A stretch of DNA of 64,000 nt from Brachypodium distachyon (lineage: Eukaryota; Streptophyta; Magnoliopsida; Poales; Poaceae), in the NCBI RefSeq assembly GCF_000005505.3, contig NC_016133.3, forward strand, positions 19,778,001-19,842,000, given 5' to 3'. Positions 21,904 through 45,544 of the stretch are shown here, piece by piece. A program made the position numbers and the translations under genes. Each line of letters begins with the position of its first letter. The stretch's first letter is position 1. The notes under the pieces were generated by a model that saw only the letters and a list, made by a program, of their open reading frames with translations, made no database searches and was not told where the DNA came from.

Positions 21904-23940
21904 ATGCCGCTCCTCTTCTTCTTCCTGCTCCTGCTCCTTCTCCCCGCGGCGCCCGAGGCGACATCGTCGGCGCTGCTGGGCATCAACTACGGCCGTGTGG
22001 GCAACAACCTGCCCCCAACCTCCGCCGCCCTGCAGCTCCTGACAACCCTCGGCGTGGGCCGCGTCCGGCTCTACGACGCGGACCCGGCCACCCTCCGCGC
22101 CTTCGCCAACACGGGCATCGAGCTCATCGTGGGCGTGCCCGACGAGTGCCTCGCCGCAGTCTCCACGCCCTCCGGCGCGTCCTCCTGGGTCCGCTCCCAC
22201 ATCCAGCCGGCCTTGCCCGCCACAAAGATCTCCCTCCTCACCGTCGGCAACGAGATCCTCACGGGCGCCAACAGCTCCTCCCTCTCCCGCTACCTCCTCC
22301 CCGCCATGGGCTGCGTCCACGACGCGCTGGCCGGGCTGGGCCTCGACAAGCAGATCGCCGTCACCACGGCCCACAACCTCGGCGTCCTCGCCGTCTCCTA
22401 CCCGCCCTCCGCCGCCGTCTTCCGCAAGGAACTCCTGCCAGTCCTCTGCCCGATCCTCGACTTCCACGCCCGCACGGGCTCCCCGTTCCTCGTCAACGCG
22501 TACCCGTACTTCGCCTACGCCGGGGACCCCAAGGGGGTAGAGCTCGAGTACGCGCTGCTTGAGCCCGGCCATGGCGGGGTGCCGGACCCGACCTCCGGGC
22601 TGCACTACCCCAACATGCTCGTGGCCCAGGTGGATGCCGCGTACCACGCCGTGGCGTCCGCCAACGGCGCCGCGGCACGGGCAGGGGTGGAGGTGCGCGT
22701 GTCGGAGACCGGGTGGCCGTCCGCCGGCGACGGCAACGAGACCGGCGCCACGCCGCAGAACGCCGCAAGGTACAATGGCAATGTCATGCGGCTGGTCTCT
22801 GAAGGGAAGGGGACGCCGCTCAGGCCGTCCGGGCCGCTCAGGGTTTACATGTTTGCGCTCTTCAATGAGAACATGAAGCCCGGGCCTTCGTCTGAGCGGA
22901 ACTATGGGCTATTCAAGCCTGATGGCACGCCGGCGTACGAGCTCTCCTACCGCCTGCCCAAGGATAACTCCACCACCTCTGGTGGTACCGGTGGCGGCAT
23001 TAGCGGCGGCGGCGGGTACAATGGCCACGGCGACGGGTCGAGTGACAGCGGCTACTACAGCATCTCGGCGTCGGGGAAGGCCCCCGTGGTGAGCTGTGCT
23101 TTCATTATCTCTTGTCAAATCAATTATTTACTAAATTATTACTAGTGATGGTTTATGCTTTGCTTTGATTCCTTTTCTGAAAAGTTTCATTTTGGAGTAG
23201 TTTGCAAATTTCTTGGATTAATTAGGATGCCATATTATTTACTTTAGTGTAATATTGCCATGGAAAAAGTTTAGGCAACTTCAAAAGCGCCTTTGCATCA
23301 TCCAGCTTCAGTTATCCTCCTTTCCGGACTGCAGTTATCATCACGAAATGTCATGTAATAAAGGAAGATGCCTTTGTCTGGTCCACGAACGTGATGCTAC
23401 AATTGAGAAATTTCCTACTCTATGTACCAAAAGCAAAAGTAGCGCAGTTATAATTGTTTGTGCACCAACGCGCACACACACCCAAGCCAAGTAACTTCTC
23501 TCCAATGACCATTTTGACCTCGATTTGACATTATAGACCGCTATCACCAATGATCAATTCTCTCTGTTCGGACTATAGGCACATAGGAGTAGCACAAAGC
23601 CATGCTTGTGCTATAGAGAGACTGCGTTACATTAGCCGACAGGTGGGACCATGGACAAGCGTAGTCAAGAGCACACAACTTGCTAGCTAGCTCTACTGAT
23701 CTGAAATCATAGAGGAGAACGATTTCAAGCGACATACTGTCACATGAGTTGCAATCATGGAGGAGAAGAAGTTCTCCAAGGACCTGTGTACCTGTTGTTC
23801 TTCTCATTGGAGTTTTGCCCCCCTTTTGCTGATCACCTGCTGATATGTTCCCTTCTGTTTGTGTTTGCTAGGGTTGGTGGGGATGGACACCGCAAGCAGC
23901 TGTGGCTGCATGTGTGGCTGTCCTCGTGATGGCATTGTGA
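21904..23940 (+). CDS. GPI-anchored glucan endo-1,3-beta-glucosidase (GH17, 417 aa)
   Basis: Two exons are proposed: 21904-23088 (395 codons) and 23872-23940 (22 codons plus stop), with donor GTG/GTGAGC and acceptor TTTGCTAG, phase 0. The protein would hydrolyse 1,3-beta-glucan (callose) at the cell wall or plasmodesmata. Residues 1-20 are a Leu-rich signal peptide. The mature part opens with the GH17 hallmark GINYGRVGNNLP. The acid/base Glu is E117 in TVGNE and the nucleophile is E268 in SETGWPS. There is no X8 carbohydrate-binding domain, so it is a short-type enzyme. A Gly/Ser/Tyr-rich linker (about 355-390) precedes the tail encoded by exon 2, QAAVAACVAVLVMAL. That tail is a typical GPI-attachment hydrophobic end. 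Confidence 0.93.
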
Positions 23941-24729
23941 TTGGGAGCAGATTCAACTTTCAAGTGAGGCTTGGATGGAAGGGCGTGTGGACTGAAGGAA
24001 GCCTCTGGTTTCTAATGGAGTCAGAGGTGCGTGCACAGGGTGAATTCCATTTTGCTGCTGATGTCCTGGAGAAAAGCATTGATGATGGTGTCCTAAGTGT
24101 CATTCCATGTTGTTTTAATTGGTGTGGTAATTAAGCTAATGGGGTAGTCACTAGTCAGTGTCACTAAACCGGATGCTGTTTTCCGTTTTGGTTTTATCTC
24201 TTGAACTTTGATATTAAATATATTTTTGAAGAATAATAGTAGCACGTAGTTATATACCTATATCCAGTGGCAATAGTTGGGACATCAACAGAGCAATACA
24301 GTTATTCCTGGGGTCTATTATATGAACTACTGTATATAAGATATTCTCTCCGATCCTAAAAACAACAAGAATTTAGAATCGGAGAAAGTACGACCCATGG
24401 AGACGGCTTGTCTAACTGACATGACAAGCGTGGCCAGAACTAGTAAGAGAAAATGCACCGAAATTTCTAGCTTTGGCTATCAATATGGTTTTTCAAAATA
24501 TTTACTTGACAATGAAACTTTTTTCATCTATATGTGTGCAAAATCTACTAAATATTGTGATATAGAGAGAGAACATTTCTAATGACAATAGTTCTAATAC
24601 GCGCAAAAGCATGTGTATCTTTTGATCGAACACACGCTTTAAAGCTTAGAGATGGACTTCACTGAACTGGAGGTATAGATGCGGTTTACTTGTCAATGGA
24701 ACTTTTCTCCTGCCATCCAAAGACGAGTT
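23941..24729. other. 3' flank of glucanase gene
   Basis: The probable 3' untranslated region extends some 200-300 bp. The rest has only a 45-bp Stowaway remnant at 24344-24388 (TCTCTCCGATCC facing GGATCGGAG-type sequence between TA dinucleotides). No gene is seen. Confidence 0.5.
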
Positions 24730-24893
24730 TGTTAGAGATATAATACGGTTGGGATTAGAGATAAGATAGAATTAGTTTAAACGAGATTACTTGTCTTGTA
24801 CTTCAAGTCTATCTCCCCCTTTACCTCTATATATACCCCATGCGAGGGTCAGATCACAACGAATATCGTGAAATACAATTTAGGGTTCCAGTC
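24730..24893 (+). repeat. 5' LTR of the 24.7-26.7 kb element
   Basis: Starts TGTTAG and contains GTTTAAACGAGATTACTTG, shared exactly with the second copy. The 3' boundary is placed where similarity to the second copy ends, so it is approximate. Confidence 0.7.
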
Positions 24894-26541
24894 CTAAATT
24901 CCAATCTACTAGATTGATTTCGTTTAGCCACCAATTTCCAATAACAGTCCGGTGAGAATCCGTAGCAAAACTCGGTGTATCCAGGCGAGGCGGAGAAGAT
25001 GACGACCTCGACGCTGATCGGGCGCGCAGGAGGACACCGTCACCTGCACGGAAGAGACGCGGCCATCCATCGGCCCGCGCTGCTACGGCATCGAGTCTTC
25101 ATCGCGCGCACGATCAAGCTCCGCCACGAGATCCTGCTCCATCCACCAACCAAGGTCCAGGGACATGCATGCACGTGTGCGTAGGACTCCATCCAGCCGG
25201 ATCAAGCAGAGCAGCCCCACCAATATGCTGCTGTTCGGTTATGATGCGTCCGTGCCCACATCGCCGATCACCGATCGATTCGATCGTTACCTGGCGTCGT
25301 TTCTTCCTGACGCGCGGCATCCCGCCTCAGCGCCTCTCCTCCTGCATGCAGCATCCACGTCACCGGATCTTGGACACATCAGTACTGCACCGAGCGCACG
25401 CTGATCTACACCGACTTCTGAACCCTCTACATCGAGCCTTCTACAACGCCGAGCTGTATGACTACATCAGGCCTAGCCACGAGAGCTGCTCTACGTCGGG
25501 CACATACACGAGAAGCGACATCAACATCCATCCGCACGCCAGGCCGGTGTGGAACGAGATGCAATCTCGATCGACTTCTCAGGCACGGCACGCCGCACGG
25601 CAACGTCGTCAAAAGGGACGTCTTCAAGCGACAGATCATCGTCTGACATGCCCGCTGATACGCAAACGCACACACTTCATCGCCAAAGGTCTTCGTCAAC
25701 GTGGTCTCCATCAACAATCTTCATCAACTAGCCGCCGCAACTTCATCCACACAAATGGACATATCTCGCATCCTCTGACAGTTCAACTGCAAGACGCATC
25801 AGCAACGACGGCATACCCGCATTAGTTTCATCGACGACGGCATCCCCGCGTCAGCGACACCGACGCTGGCTTGACCGCGTCCGACGTAGAGCAACTGCAT
25901 CGACACCGGCATCACTATATTGTGATAGCCCCTACACGGTGCACACGGTTCTAGCAAAACCGTTGTGTGCGGTGGGCTACCTCCAATCTTGGCAAAATTG
26001 GTGATCTCACCTCCGACCGCGTCCTCTGACATCCGCAAGACGCCCCCGACGGTACCTCTCAAGGTGCAAAACGTCGGGCCCGATGGTACCATGTGACTTC
26101 CACAAGGTGCAAAACGTCCCTGATTGCAGCTCCGCCATACACATCGTGTCTTTTTTTTTTGCGCCTTCGGCTATTTGCGGTACCATCCACTACGACGACT
26201 ACTACTTCAACCACTACTACCTCGACCACGGCTACATCATGATCGGCTACCTCGACATCGACATCAAGGGCTACGACGTCTACAGCGACTCATCGACAAC
26301 AACTCCAGTCAAAGCGTCCGCGTCGTCACTAGCGTCCATGGCACTCCCGTTATGACTGCGGGAGGGAATAGAGGAGAGATAGGGGACGGCACCAGAAGGA
26401 GACAACAGGCACGGCCCTAGGTGACGGACCAGTCCATCAGAGACACAGTTGATGGTGGCGAAACGGAGAAGACGACGGAAGCACAAGACTTCAAATCCAG
26501 TCGCAATCGTCCGCTTCGCTCCCGCTACGACTGAGGAGGAA

Positions 26542-26714
26542 TGTTAGAAATATAATACGGTTGGGATTAGAGATAAGATAGAATTAGTTTAAACGAGATT
26601 ACTTGTCTTGTACTCTAAATCTATCTCCCCCCTTTTACCTCTATATATACCCCATATGAGGATCAGATCAAAACAACAACGAATATCGTGGAATACAATT
26701 TAGGTTCCAATCCC
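26542..26714 (+). repeat. 3' LTR of the 24.7-26.7 kb element
   Basis: Second copy of the repeat, following GAGGAGGAA. Similarity fades after GGTTCCAATCC, so the end may be eroded. Confidence 0.7.
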
Positions 26715-28205
26715 ATATTTCTGCAGCCTATTTTTGCTTCTCTCACACACAAAAGGCTTGCGAGTTGTGACTGTGAACGGTGAGCGTGCTTTTAAGCTGC
26801 ACTGGACGGTGATTTCTTAGGTTCGGGTGCCCGTGTTAACGCTAGTTGTTGGTCCAGACAACGGTCGTCTACTGCAGGAATAATTTAGCCGGCCGGGTGT
26901 AAATTACTGACAAAGGGGACTAGTATTTTCTTTTGTAAAGGCGACTGGATGAATCCTTGGGACGAGATGTCTGTTCACGTGCGATGTGTCTGTCTCCCTG
27001 CGTGCGCGTGCCCTGTCGGTGTTTCTTTAGTCCCCTATCAACTGTGGGCTGTGCGCCTTGCGGTAAACGTAGAGATCGCTGCTGCGTGCTTCCTGGAGCT
27101 GTCAGCTGCAGCACTGTTGCGGCTGCACGAGCGGTATATTGTAATTCCACTCGCCTTCTAGGCAGTATTTGGTTGTTGGAAGATGACGAAATATAATGAA
27201 ACGTTCAGATTTGGCCATGATTTCTATGTTTAGTTGTTAGAATATATTAAACTGAAATGAAACTTCGGAGGGGAATACAATGAAACCATCTCATCCTTTC
27301 AAATACTCCATCCGACCAATATTACTTGTCTCAAAATTGCGCAAATATGGATGTATCTATGTTTAAAAAGCGTTTAGATACATGTAATATTTCGACAAGT
27401 AATTTCGGCCGGAGGAAATAATAGATATCGACAGGACATGCCATCAAGTTTGATTGCTAGCTGAAGAACTTTACATAGGTTTGGCATTATTTCTCCGTAC
27501 ATATATCTGAGCGTACAAGAATGTGGGCTACTGTCAATTCTGGAAAAGAAGTTGATTGCCTGTGGCTTCTAGTGATTTGAGTGATCATTGCACAAGCAAC
27601 ATACAGCTATATAACTAACTGGACCATGTAGTTGGTGCTTGTGTAGTGTTTGTGCTGTTATATTAAGAACTACGAACTCAAAAATCTTGGAGCAAATCAA
27701 CTGGCACAAGGAGGGGTCTGACCACTATTTGTTTTGTTTTATTTTTGCAATTTGCATGTCATAATATTTTTTTATTCATGCATTTCCAGTGGTTTTTTAT
27801 CCTGCCCCTTCTCCAAAAAACACACATATAAGCATGAGCTTTCTCAAACACTGAAGGTACAACTGACCAAACACTGAAGGTGCAACTGAGAACTGACCAA
27901 TTCCTTGTTTTACGTTTAATAGCCTGTCTTGCTGACAAAACACTGATGTGGTACCAAAAGGATTGACCTCATAGTTTATACAACAAAAACAACTGCACAA
28001 TTGTTGAGCTATTGGATTCACCAAGCGATCTATAGCAATCTGTCTGCTCAGAGTCGGATGCTTATTTGTAATTATACATTGCAGATACAAAACCAGTTCA
28101 GAAAAGAATAAGCGCGTAGAGTCTTGGCATATATGCAAGCAAACTACAAGAACGCTTCATCCATCTCTTCAGTTTTGCCAGAAAAGGATCGCCACACAGA
28201 AAACA
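26715..28205. other. Intergenic, no gene seen
   Basis: No supported gene on either strand. It includes the MITE at 27306-27418; the stretch from about 27800 is the probable 3' flank of the minus-strand F-box pseudogene. Confidence 0.45.
27306..27418. mobile_element. Stowaway MITE (113 bp)
   Basis: CTCCATCCGACCAATATTAC at the left pairs with the inverted right end, with TA at 27304-27305 and 27419-27420. The core GATACATGTAATATTTCGAC is the same as in the copies at 36113, 38228 and 56706. Confidence 0.8.
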
Positions 28206-30088
28206 CTATGGAAATGTTATTTTTGCAAGATGATCCGCCCTTATGGAGCCTTCCTTGAAGCTAACCAATGCAGATGAGTTAATCCCTTTGGTTATCCTCT
28301 CATTGACCAAGCGCTGGTTCCTCTGGGTGAAAGGGAAGCAGAGCTTATCGCGAGGGATCGGCAGGCACTCCCCGCACGACATCTTAGCATACAGGAACAC
28401 GTCACTTAGATTCACCGCTGCTTCCATGACACGTCTCACATACCCCACCATGTAGTCTTTAGACTGAAATCCGAAGATGACGAGTGTGGTCAGATTGCGG
28501 TGCTGGAAACTAGATGAAGGTGATTTCCACTCTACACCTTTCTTCTCACTGTAAGAATGTGACTTCCTATCCTCCTCATCCGTTACCATTTTACACAGAT
28601 GGTCCCATACCTGCATTGCAAAAAGAGATAAATATGAACAGATTATTAGGTTTCCAACCATTTGTATTTTGTGCTATAATTTCATAAATTCAATATCAAG
28701 TGTAGTGGTGTAAAGAACATACCGTCAGGTATAGATCCTTAAGATTCGATGCAACTTCGAGAATGAACAATGTCCATGTGAGATCATACCCTTCAGGAAT
28801 ATCATCTAGATACACAAACCTTAGTCGGTGGAAACAGATGCCAACCTTGTCGTCAGACATTCTGGTTGAACCCAGATCTGCAGCAGATAAAACACATGAT
28901 GAGGTGAGCAGAAGATCAAAAGCCACACCAAGCAAAAATATTTGTCTTGAACCTTTTCACATTCAAATCCCAACTTCAGGTTTCGTAGAGAAGTATCAAC
29001 AAGAAATTTACTTAACTTGACCATCTTGTGCCAGCTGAGGCAAACATTAGTGAGGCATAATGCCTCTAGCAATGGGACATAACCAAGAGATAGTGGATCT
29101 TGGAAAGTGATCCAACCTTGAAAGGTCATCCGTATGAGCCTCGGGAGCGAGTTGAGCTCAACTCTTTCAAAAGAACAATCAACGATAGAGAGCTCACTAA
29201 GTTGCGAGTGTTCAAGTTGCAGCACTTTCAAGCTCCCAGAGTCACAATTGAACAAGCGTAGATACTGTAATCTTTTGCAAGTGATGAGAACATTAGATAT
29301 GCCCAATTCACCTAATCTTAAATTCTCTAGGCGGAGGTGTGTAAGACCACCAAATGCAACTGGGCATGCATCAAAGAACAACATGAACTGTCGCCCATAG
29401 CCAATCAAATGATCGTCATTGCAACTGATGTCATCCCTATCTGTCAGAACTGTGAAGTCGGCTATCTCAACCTCCTGAGTCGCCATGGACTGACCAACAG
29501 CATGTCCAATAGAAATCATGTCATCATCTTGTAAAAAGAAATCTATGGTCAAGGAACGGATTGTGTATTGGCTCGAACCCCTGCGTGTGAGGATGCTCTT
29601 GTTGCTTCAACCACAGCTGCATTGATCTGAGGAATTTCTCCAAGGGAGCATGTGGATTTATTCTCAGGTAGGAAGTCCAAAACATCTATCTTAAGATGGG
29701 AGAGCATGGAGGGGAGATGGCGCCACCGTCGCGAGAGGACACTTGTTCGTGCCGCATTGCGGACATTGAGTCGGTCAAGGATGTTAAGCAAAATGTCGTC
29801 AGTCAAGCTGCTGAGCCTGTCATCTCCAATGATATTCTGCATTTGGCATGACAACAACTAAGAATTGATTTCATATTATCAAAGATGCTACATTAGGTTC
29901 AAAGAAGCGTTTGTTATAGTTTGCGATTTTTGCAATCTCTAGTATAGCATTTCGGTAAAAGAAGATGCAATTCTGATAGATTATGACGAGAAAAGATGAA
30001 ATGTGCAAGATACAGAACACACACACGCAGAGAAGCATTTCCCGACAGAAAAGGATGTGAATTTTACAACTCAGTGACTCACCATCAT
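28206..30088 (-). pseudogene. F-box/LRR/FBD protein gene with two frameshifts
   Basis: Minus-strand exons are proposed at 30083-30088 (ATG ATG), 28953-29836, 28723-28877 and 28206-28610, with good GT/AG borders. The first long exon gives an F-box (DDRLSSLTDDILLNILDRL, then TSVLSRRWRHLP), which in an intact protein would bind SKP1 of an SCF ubiquitin ligase. Leu-rich repeats and a C-terminal FBD-type part (FGFQSKDYMVGYVRRVMEAA) follow. Two reading-frame breaks are present. Near 29600 the frame of VVEATRAS must shift by one base to continue as KSILTRRGSSQYTIRS. In exon 3 the frame IWVQPECLTTRLASV must shift to FHRLRFVYLDDIPEG near 28840. Both sides of each break read as family sequence. It is a recent pseudogene unless the breaks are sequence errors. 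Confidence 0.82.
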
Positions 30089-31316
30089 GGCGTAAATCAG
30101 CCAAGCTGCCGGGGCCCCAGAGGACGAACGAAGGAGTCGGTCCCTGCAGAAGGGAGGTAGCCGTCGCAGTAGAGTTTTTCTGATGGCCGGCGAGCGTCTG
30201 TTCTCCTCTTCCTATAATACTCCAGCTTGGTTTCCGGTTCCGACTGCAGATCAGAGATTGAAAAGGACACGGATTCATTGAGGGGGGAAGTCGACTTCCT
30301 AGTGAAATCGATTCGAAAAAAGTCTGATTTCCGAGTTCGGTCTGTCTCTTCCTATAACGAGCTGGCAAGGATGGCTGTTAAAAGACGAGCCGGCAAGTGT
30401 GAATTATCCTGGCGGGCATTCCATAAGCAGCATCTATGTGGCGCGGCGTCGTGGCTAGCGAGGATATGACGGCGTCGGTGCGGCGGGGAAGCTCGGCTGC
30501 ATCGGCACTACGCCGGGGGCGTGGCGGGGAACCCATCTCTCTAGCCTTCGATTAATCTGTCTACATAGTTGGATTGGCAGGAATAGATATAAGTGGCCTA
30601 GATATATATTTTTCTTTTCTTTTATTTTCATTTTCAGGAACCACTTAGTTGGATCGGCAGGAATCAGATTACGAATTTGTTATTTAAATAATTTTATTTT
30701 TATTAATTTCCTTTTCTAAAAAAATTTCATTTGCAAAAATAACGCCCACACATGCATCTTTGATATATATAAATAAGTTTCCTCGCTACATATTTCTCTC
30801 GACATATGATCATGCCACTTAGCAGATCCAGCATATTGTTCATGCAAATCATGTCGCATCATGAAGTTATACATGTCTTTCTTTAAATCATGCATGTACT
30901 CACTTACATTTTTCATTAATAATTTATCAATTCAAATCATGCCTCATCAATTCAATTATATTTGTTTAGAAATGTTTTTCTTTTCTATACACTATTTTGT
31001 CATAAACTTCTTAGGTCTTATTGTCAATTTGAATTGTCTTATGTAAGAAAAGGAGAAGACTCGTGCTTTTTTTCTCTTTTTTCCAAAATTGAATGCTCTC
31101 CTCTTGGGATCCAGGGATCCTTTGATGTTCTAACCATTTTCAACGGGCCAAATTATTCCATGCTTTAACATGTTTAACCCTCGAGATTTTTAAAGGTAAA
31201 GTACCACTCAAATCTGGTCATCAGACTAGAAAGGTTGTTCAGTCATTGTCTCTCATATTTCCATCTAACTAGTGGGGCGGCCCACTCACACTGTGCGGCT
31301 AGATACTTGTATAACA

Positions 31317-31398
31317 CTCAGTCTGATCCTAAATATTTGTCGGGGTTTTAGTTCAAATTTGTACTAAAACCACGACAAAAATTTAGGATCGGAAAGAG
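31317..31398. mobile_element. Stowaway-like MITE (about 82 bp)
   Basis: GTCTGATCCTAAATATTTGTCG faces CGACAAAAATTTAGGATCGG, forming an almost complete hairpin. One TA flank (31399-31400) survives; the other has changed. Confidence 0.6.
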
Positions 31399-31584
31399 TA
31401 TGTTAATATTTTATGTATTTTTTCTAAGAATGTGGATTTTTCTAATAGTTACATTTTGGATGGCATTTAGATATGTATAGAATTTTTAAATCCTGGTTTC
31501 TCTCTATGTATTTATATTTTTTTTTCTAATAGAGTCATTTGGATGTTTTTGTTCACGGAGTTTTTTCTTTTAGACATCTATTAC

Positions 31585-31606
31585 GTGTGTGTGTGTGTGT
31601 GTGTGT
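31585..31606 (+). repeat. (GT)11 microsatellite
   Basis: Eleven perfect GT units in an AT-rich intergenic stretch. Confidence 0.9.
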
Positions 31607-32626
31607 TTTTTAGTCCTCGATTTTTTTATACGGATGACGTGTAGTAGTAAGCATTCCTTTTCATGTGGTGCAATTTGTATGTATCAAGCTCATCAACCAT
31701 TAGCATGTACGACTTTGCGTCCCACACGAACTCCCCCCGTTCGTTCTGGCATGTGTGTTGTTTCTGGTGCAACTACGGCTTCTGGCGGCCGGCAATAAGA
31801 GCTGTTCGGCTTCACGCAACTGATTGCGATCGTGGTTGTGGATTGGAGTGAGATAGTGGTAGATCAGCATCCCGTTGCCGTTTGTGCAAGGGTGTTGCTT
31901 TCGATCGGCGGCTGGTGGCACATGCATGGAATCGGAGACATTGCATATGTGAATGACTTTTTTCCATCCGATACACATGCATGTCACATCTATCCTATCA
32001 TTTAAGACACATTGTTTACTTCGCTATTTCTAACCCACTAAAACGCACCATACACATATAGACAAAGTTGCGTCACTTAATTCCGTAGGAATGGAATATG
32101 TTATTACAGTTCATCGGCTCTATTTTTAGGAGACCCCATTAACCATTTGGCACATGTGGTGGATGAGGTGGAGTAGAGATGGAGTGAAATGTTAATGTGA
32201 AGTGGAGCTTAGAATTTAGAAGAAGAACAAACACACCAAAAGTTAAGCTCCGCCGATTCGGCAGCGGTGCGTCCACCGATCCGGCGCGGCGGCCAGAACA
32301 ATGGTGCGGGGAACCCAAACTTGTCCAGCAATTCTGTTGTCCCATTCTACAGGGACCCACATGTCAGCGTGCACCATTCCAGCGGAGCGCACGCGAAAGG
32401 ACCGGGGCTTTCCACGCCCAGCCGTCGCCTACCATTACAGCCCGTAATTTCAATTTCACTTTTTTCCCCTTGCGTCCTCTCGTTTCGTTCCCCCTCCGCT
32501 TCGCGTTCTACATTCCGTCCAAATAAAAAGCTCGAGCTACCAAACCCTAGGTAGGGCTCGGTTTTCATCCGATTCGACTCGATCTCGGTTGGGCGGCGGA
32601 TTGAATCGGAGGTGGGCGGAGGAGGG

Positions 32627-44397
<11,771 letters not shown>

Positions 44398-44881
44398 GTT
44401 CAATTTCAGACATCAGTATGGATGTGATTTTTGTGGCACACATGGTGCCCCGCAGGTTGTTTTGGAACGTGATTTTTCTGGTTTTAGGGCACTATTGGTG
44501 TACGGTAGGTCCATCGAGCCAGTGAGATTTTGGGATGCAGTGCAGATTTGACATCTAAATCTAAGTTAGCATGGACGTGAATCGTTGATACGTTGCAGTC
44601 CATATATGTTCCTTTAGAAGATCTCGACAGGCCAACTCAGATGTGGTTAAAAGAATGTCTGATGTGAGGATTTTTTTTTTCCGCTGATATGGGCAGGCGG
44701 GTGCTATCATTACTGGCGTCCATTGTGGTGAACTGGTACTGTAACCAACGGAATCGAAAGTAGAGATGGTGCATGTTTGCCTTTCCTGTGTTCCCACGCG
44801 ATTGTTATTCTTACACCACGAAAATCTACCCTCTCAGGGTTTGTTCGGTTCGTTTTTTCTTGCCGGGTAAAAATGGTTGTA
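44398..44881. other. 3' flank of USP gene
   Basis: Probable 3' untranslated region after the stop at 44397. No other feature seen. Confidence 0.5.
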
Positions 44882-45139
44882 CTCCCACCTGTCCAAGTTT
44901 GTCAAAATTTGAATGTATCTAGACATAACTTAGGCATCCAAATTTAATCAAAGTTGAGACAACCTTTGTTGGACGAATGAATATTAAGAAGCTACTTCTT
45001 CTGATACTAAATTCTTGACTCAAATTTGTCAAAATATGTATGTATATATTCTTAAAAAACGTCTAAATACATGTAATATTTCGACAACAATTTAGAATCG
45101 GAGGGTAATATTTCGACAACAATTTAGAATCGGAGGGAG
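44882..45139. mobile_element. Two adjacent Stowaway relics with internal 32-bp duplication
   Basis: A relic related to the one at 826 (44882 to about 44972) is followed by a second element (about 44995-45139). The end of the second is duplicated: a 32-bp unit starting TAATATTTCGACAACAATTT occurs at 45074-45105 and 45106-45137. Only the last copy ends GGAGGGAG before a TA. Confidence 0.75.
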
Positions 45140-45544
45140 TACATCAGTACAATCTTAACCAAAGAACGGTGCCCCTTTCGTGCAAAATTCGCAAGAGGCA
45201 AGGGGATCTCGTCTATCCAATGCAGCAAGGAGATCTCGTCGACCATAAACACATAGCAGGCCTATCCAGGGCCTTGCAGTTCTCCGGTTATCTTCTAGAG
45301 AAACTGAACCACAACCCCTCTCATTACCTCTTGATTTGTGGGGATAGGCATAAAACGAGCTTGGCGCCTCGGCATGATTCATTTAGGCCTTACTTTCCGT
45401 ATCGCAGGTCATGTGCTCGGGAATCATAGTTCTGCTGTGCACTGGTGGTAAGCAGCGCAGCCATTCCTGCAGCGTTCCCATTAAGTTCATCATGGTAGTT
45501 GTTGAGATCGGTGACAATCGTAGTTAACCTTGTCATGTTGCCCT
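45140..45544. other. Intergenic, no gene seen
   Basis: Moderate-GC sequence with short frames only. It leads into the tandem repeat starting at about 45545. Confidence 0.4.

Larger units (their letters stand above)
24730..26714 (+). mobile_element. Short-LTR non-autonomous retrotransposon (TRIM/LARD-like)
   Basis: A repeat of about 165-175 bp starting TGTTAGAGATATAATACGG occurs at 24730-24893 and again, as TGTTAGAAATATAATACGG, at 26542-26714. Both copies carry CTCTATATATACCCCAT as a likely TATA region. The purine tract GAGGAGGAA stands immediately before the second copy, as expected before a 3' LTR. The internal 1.65 kb is GC-richer and has frames up to 218 codons, none with gag, reverse transcriptase or integrase motifs. 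No target duplication was found and the 3' LTR may be truncated. TGTTAG ends suggest a copia-type relative. Confidence 0.75.
30089..32560. other. Intergenic region between F-box pseudogene and USP gene
   Basis: No gene seen. It contains the promoter side of the F-box pseudogene, a Stowaway remnant at 31317-31398, a GT microsatellite at 31585, and the GC-rich promoter and leader of the USP gene from about 32240. Confidence 0.5.

Noticed and set aside
21795..22647. Long frames of 255 and 251 codons overlapping the glucanase gene
   Set aside because: Shadows of the GC-rich GH17 exon in other frames; only the frame from 21904 has the family motifs.
25169..25825. 218-codon frame inside the short-LTR element
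   Set aside because: No gag, protease, reverse transcriptase, integrase or other recognisable motif; the LTR layout explains the region without it.
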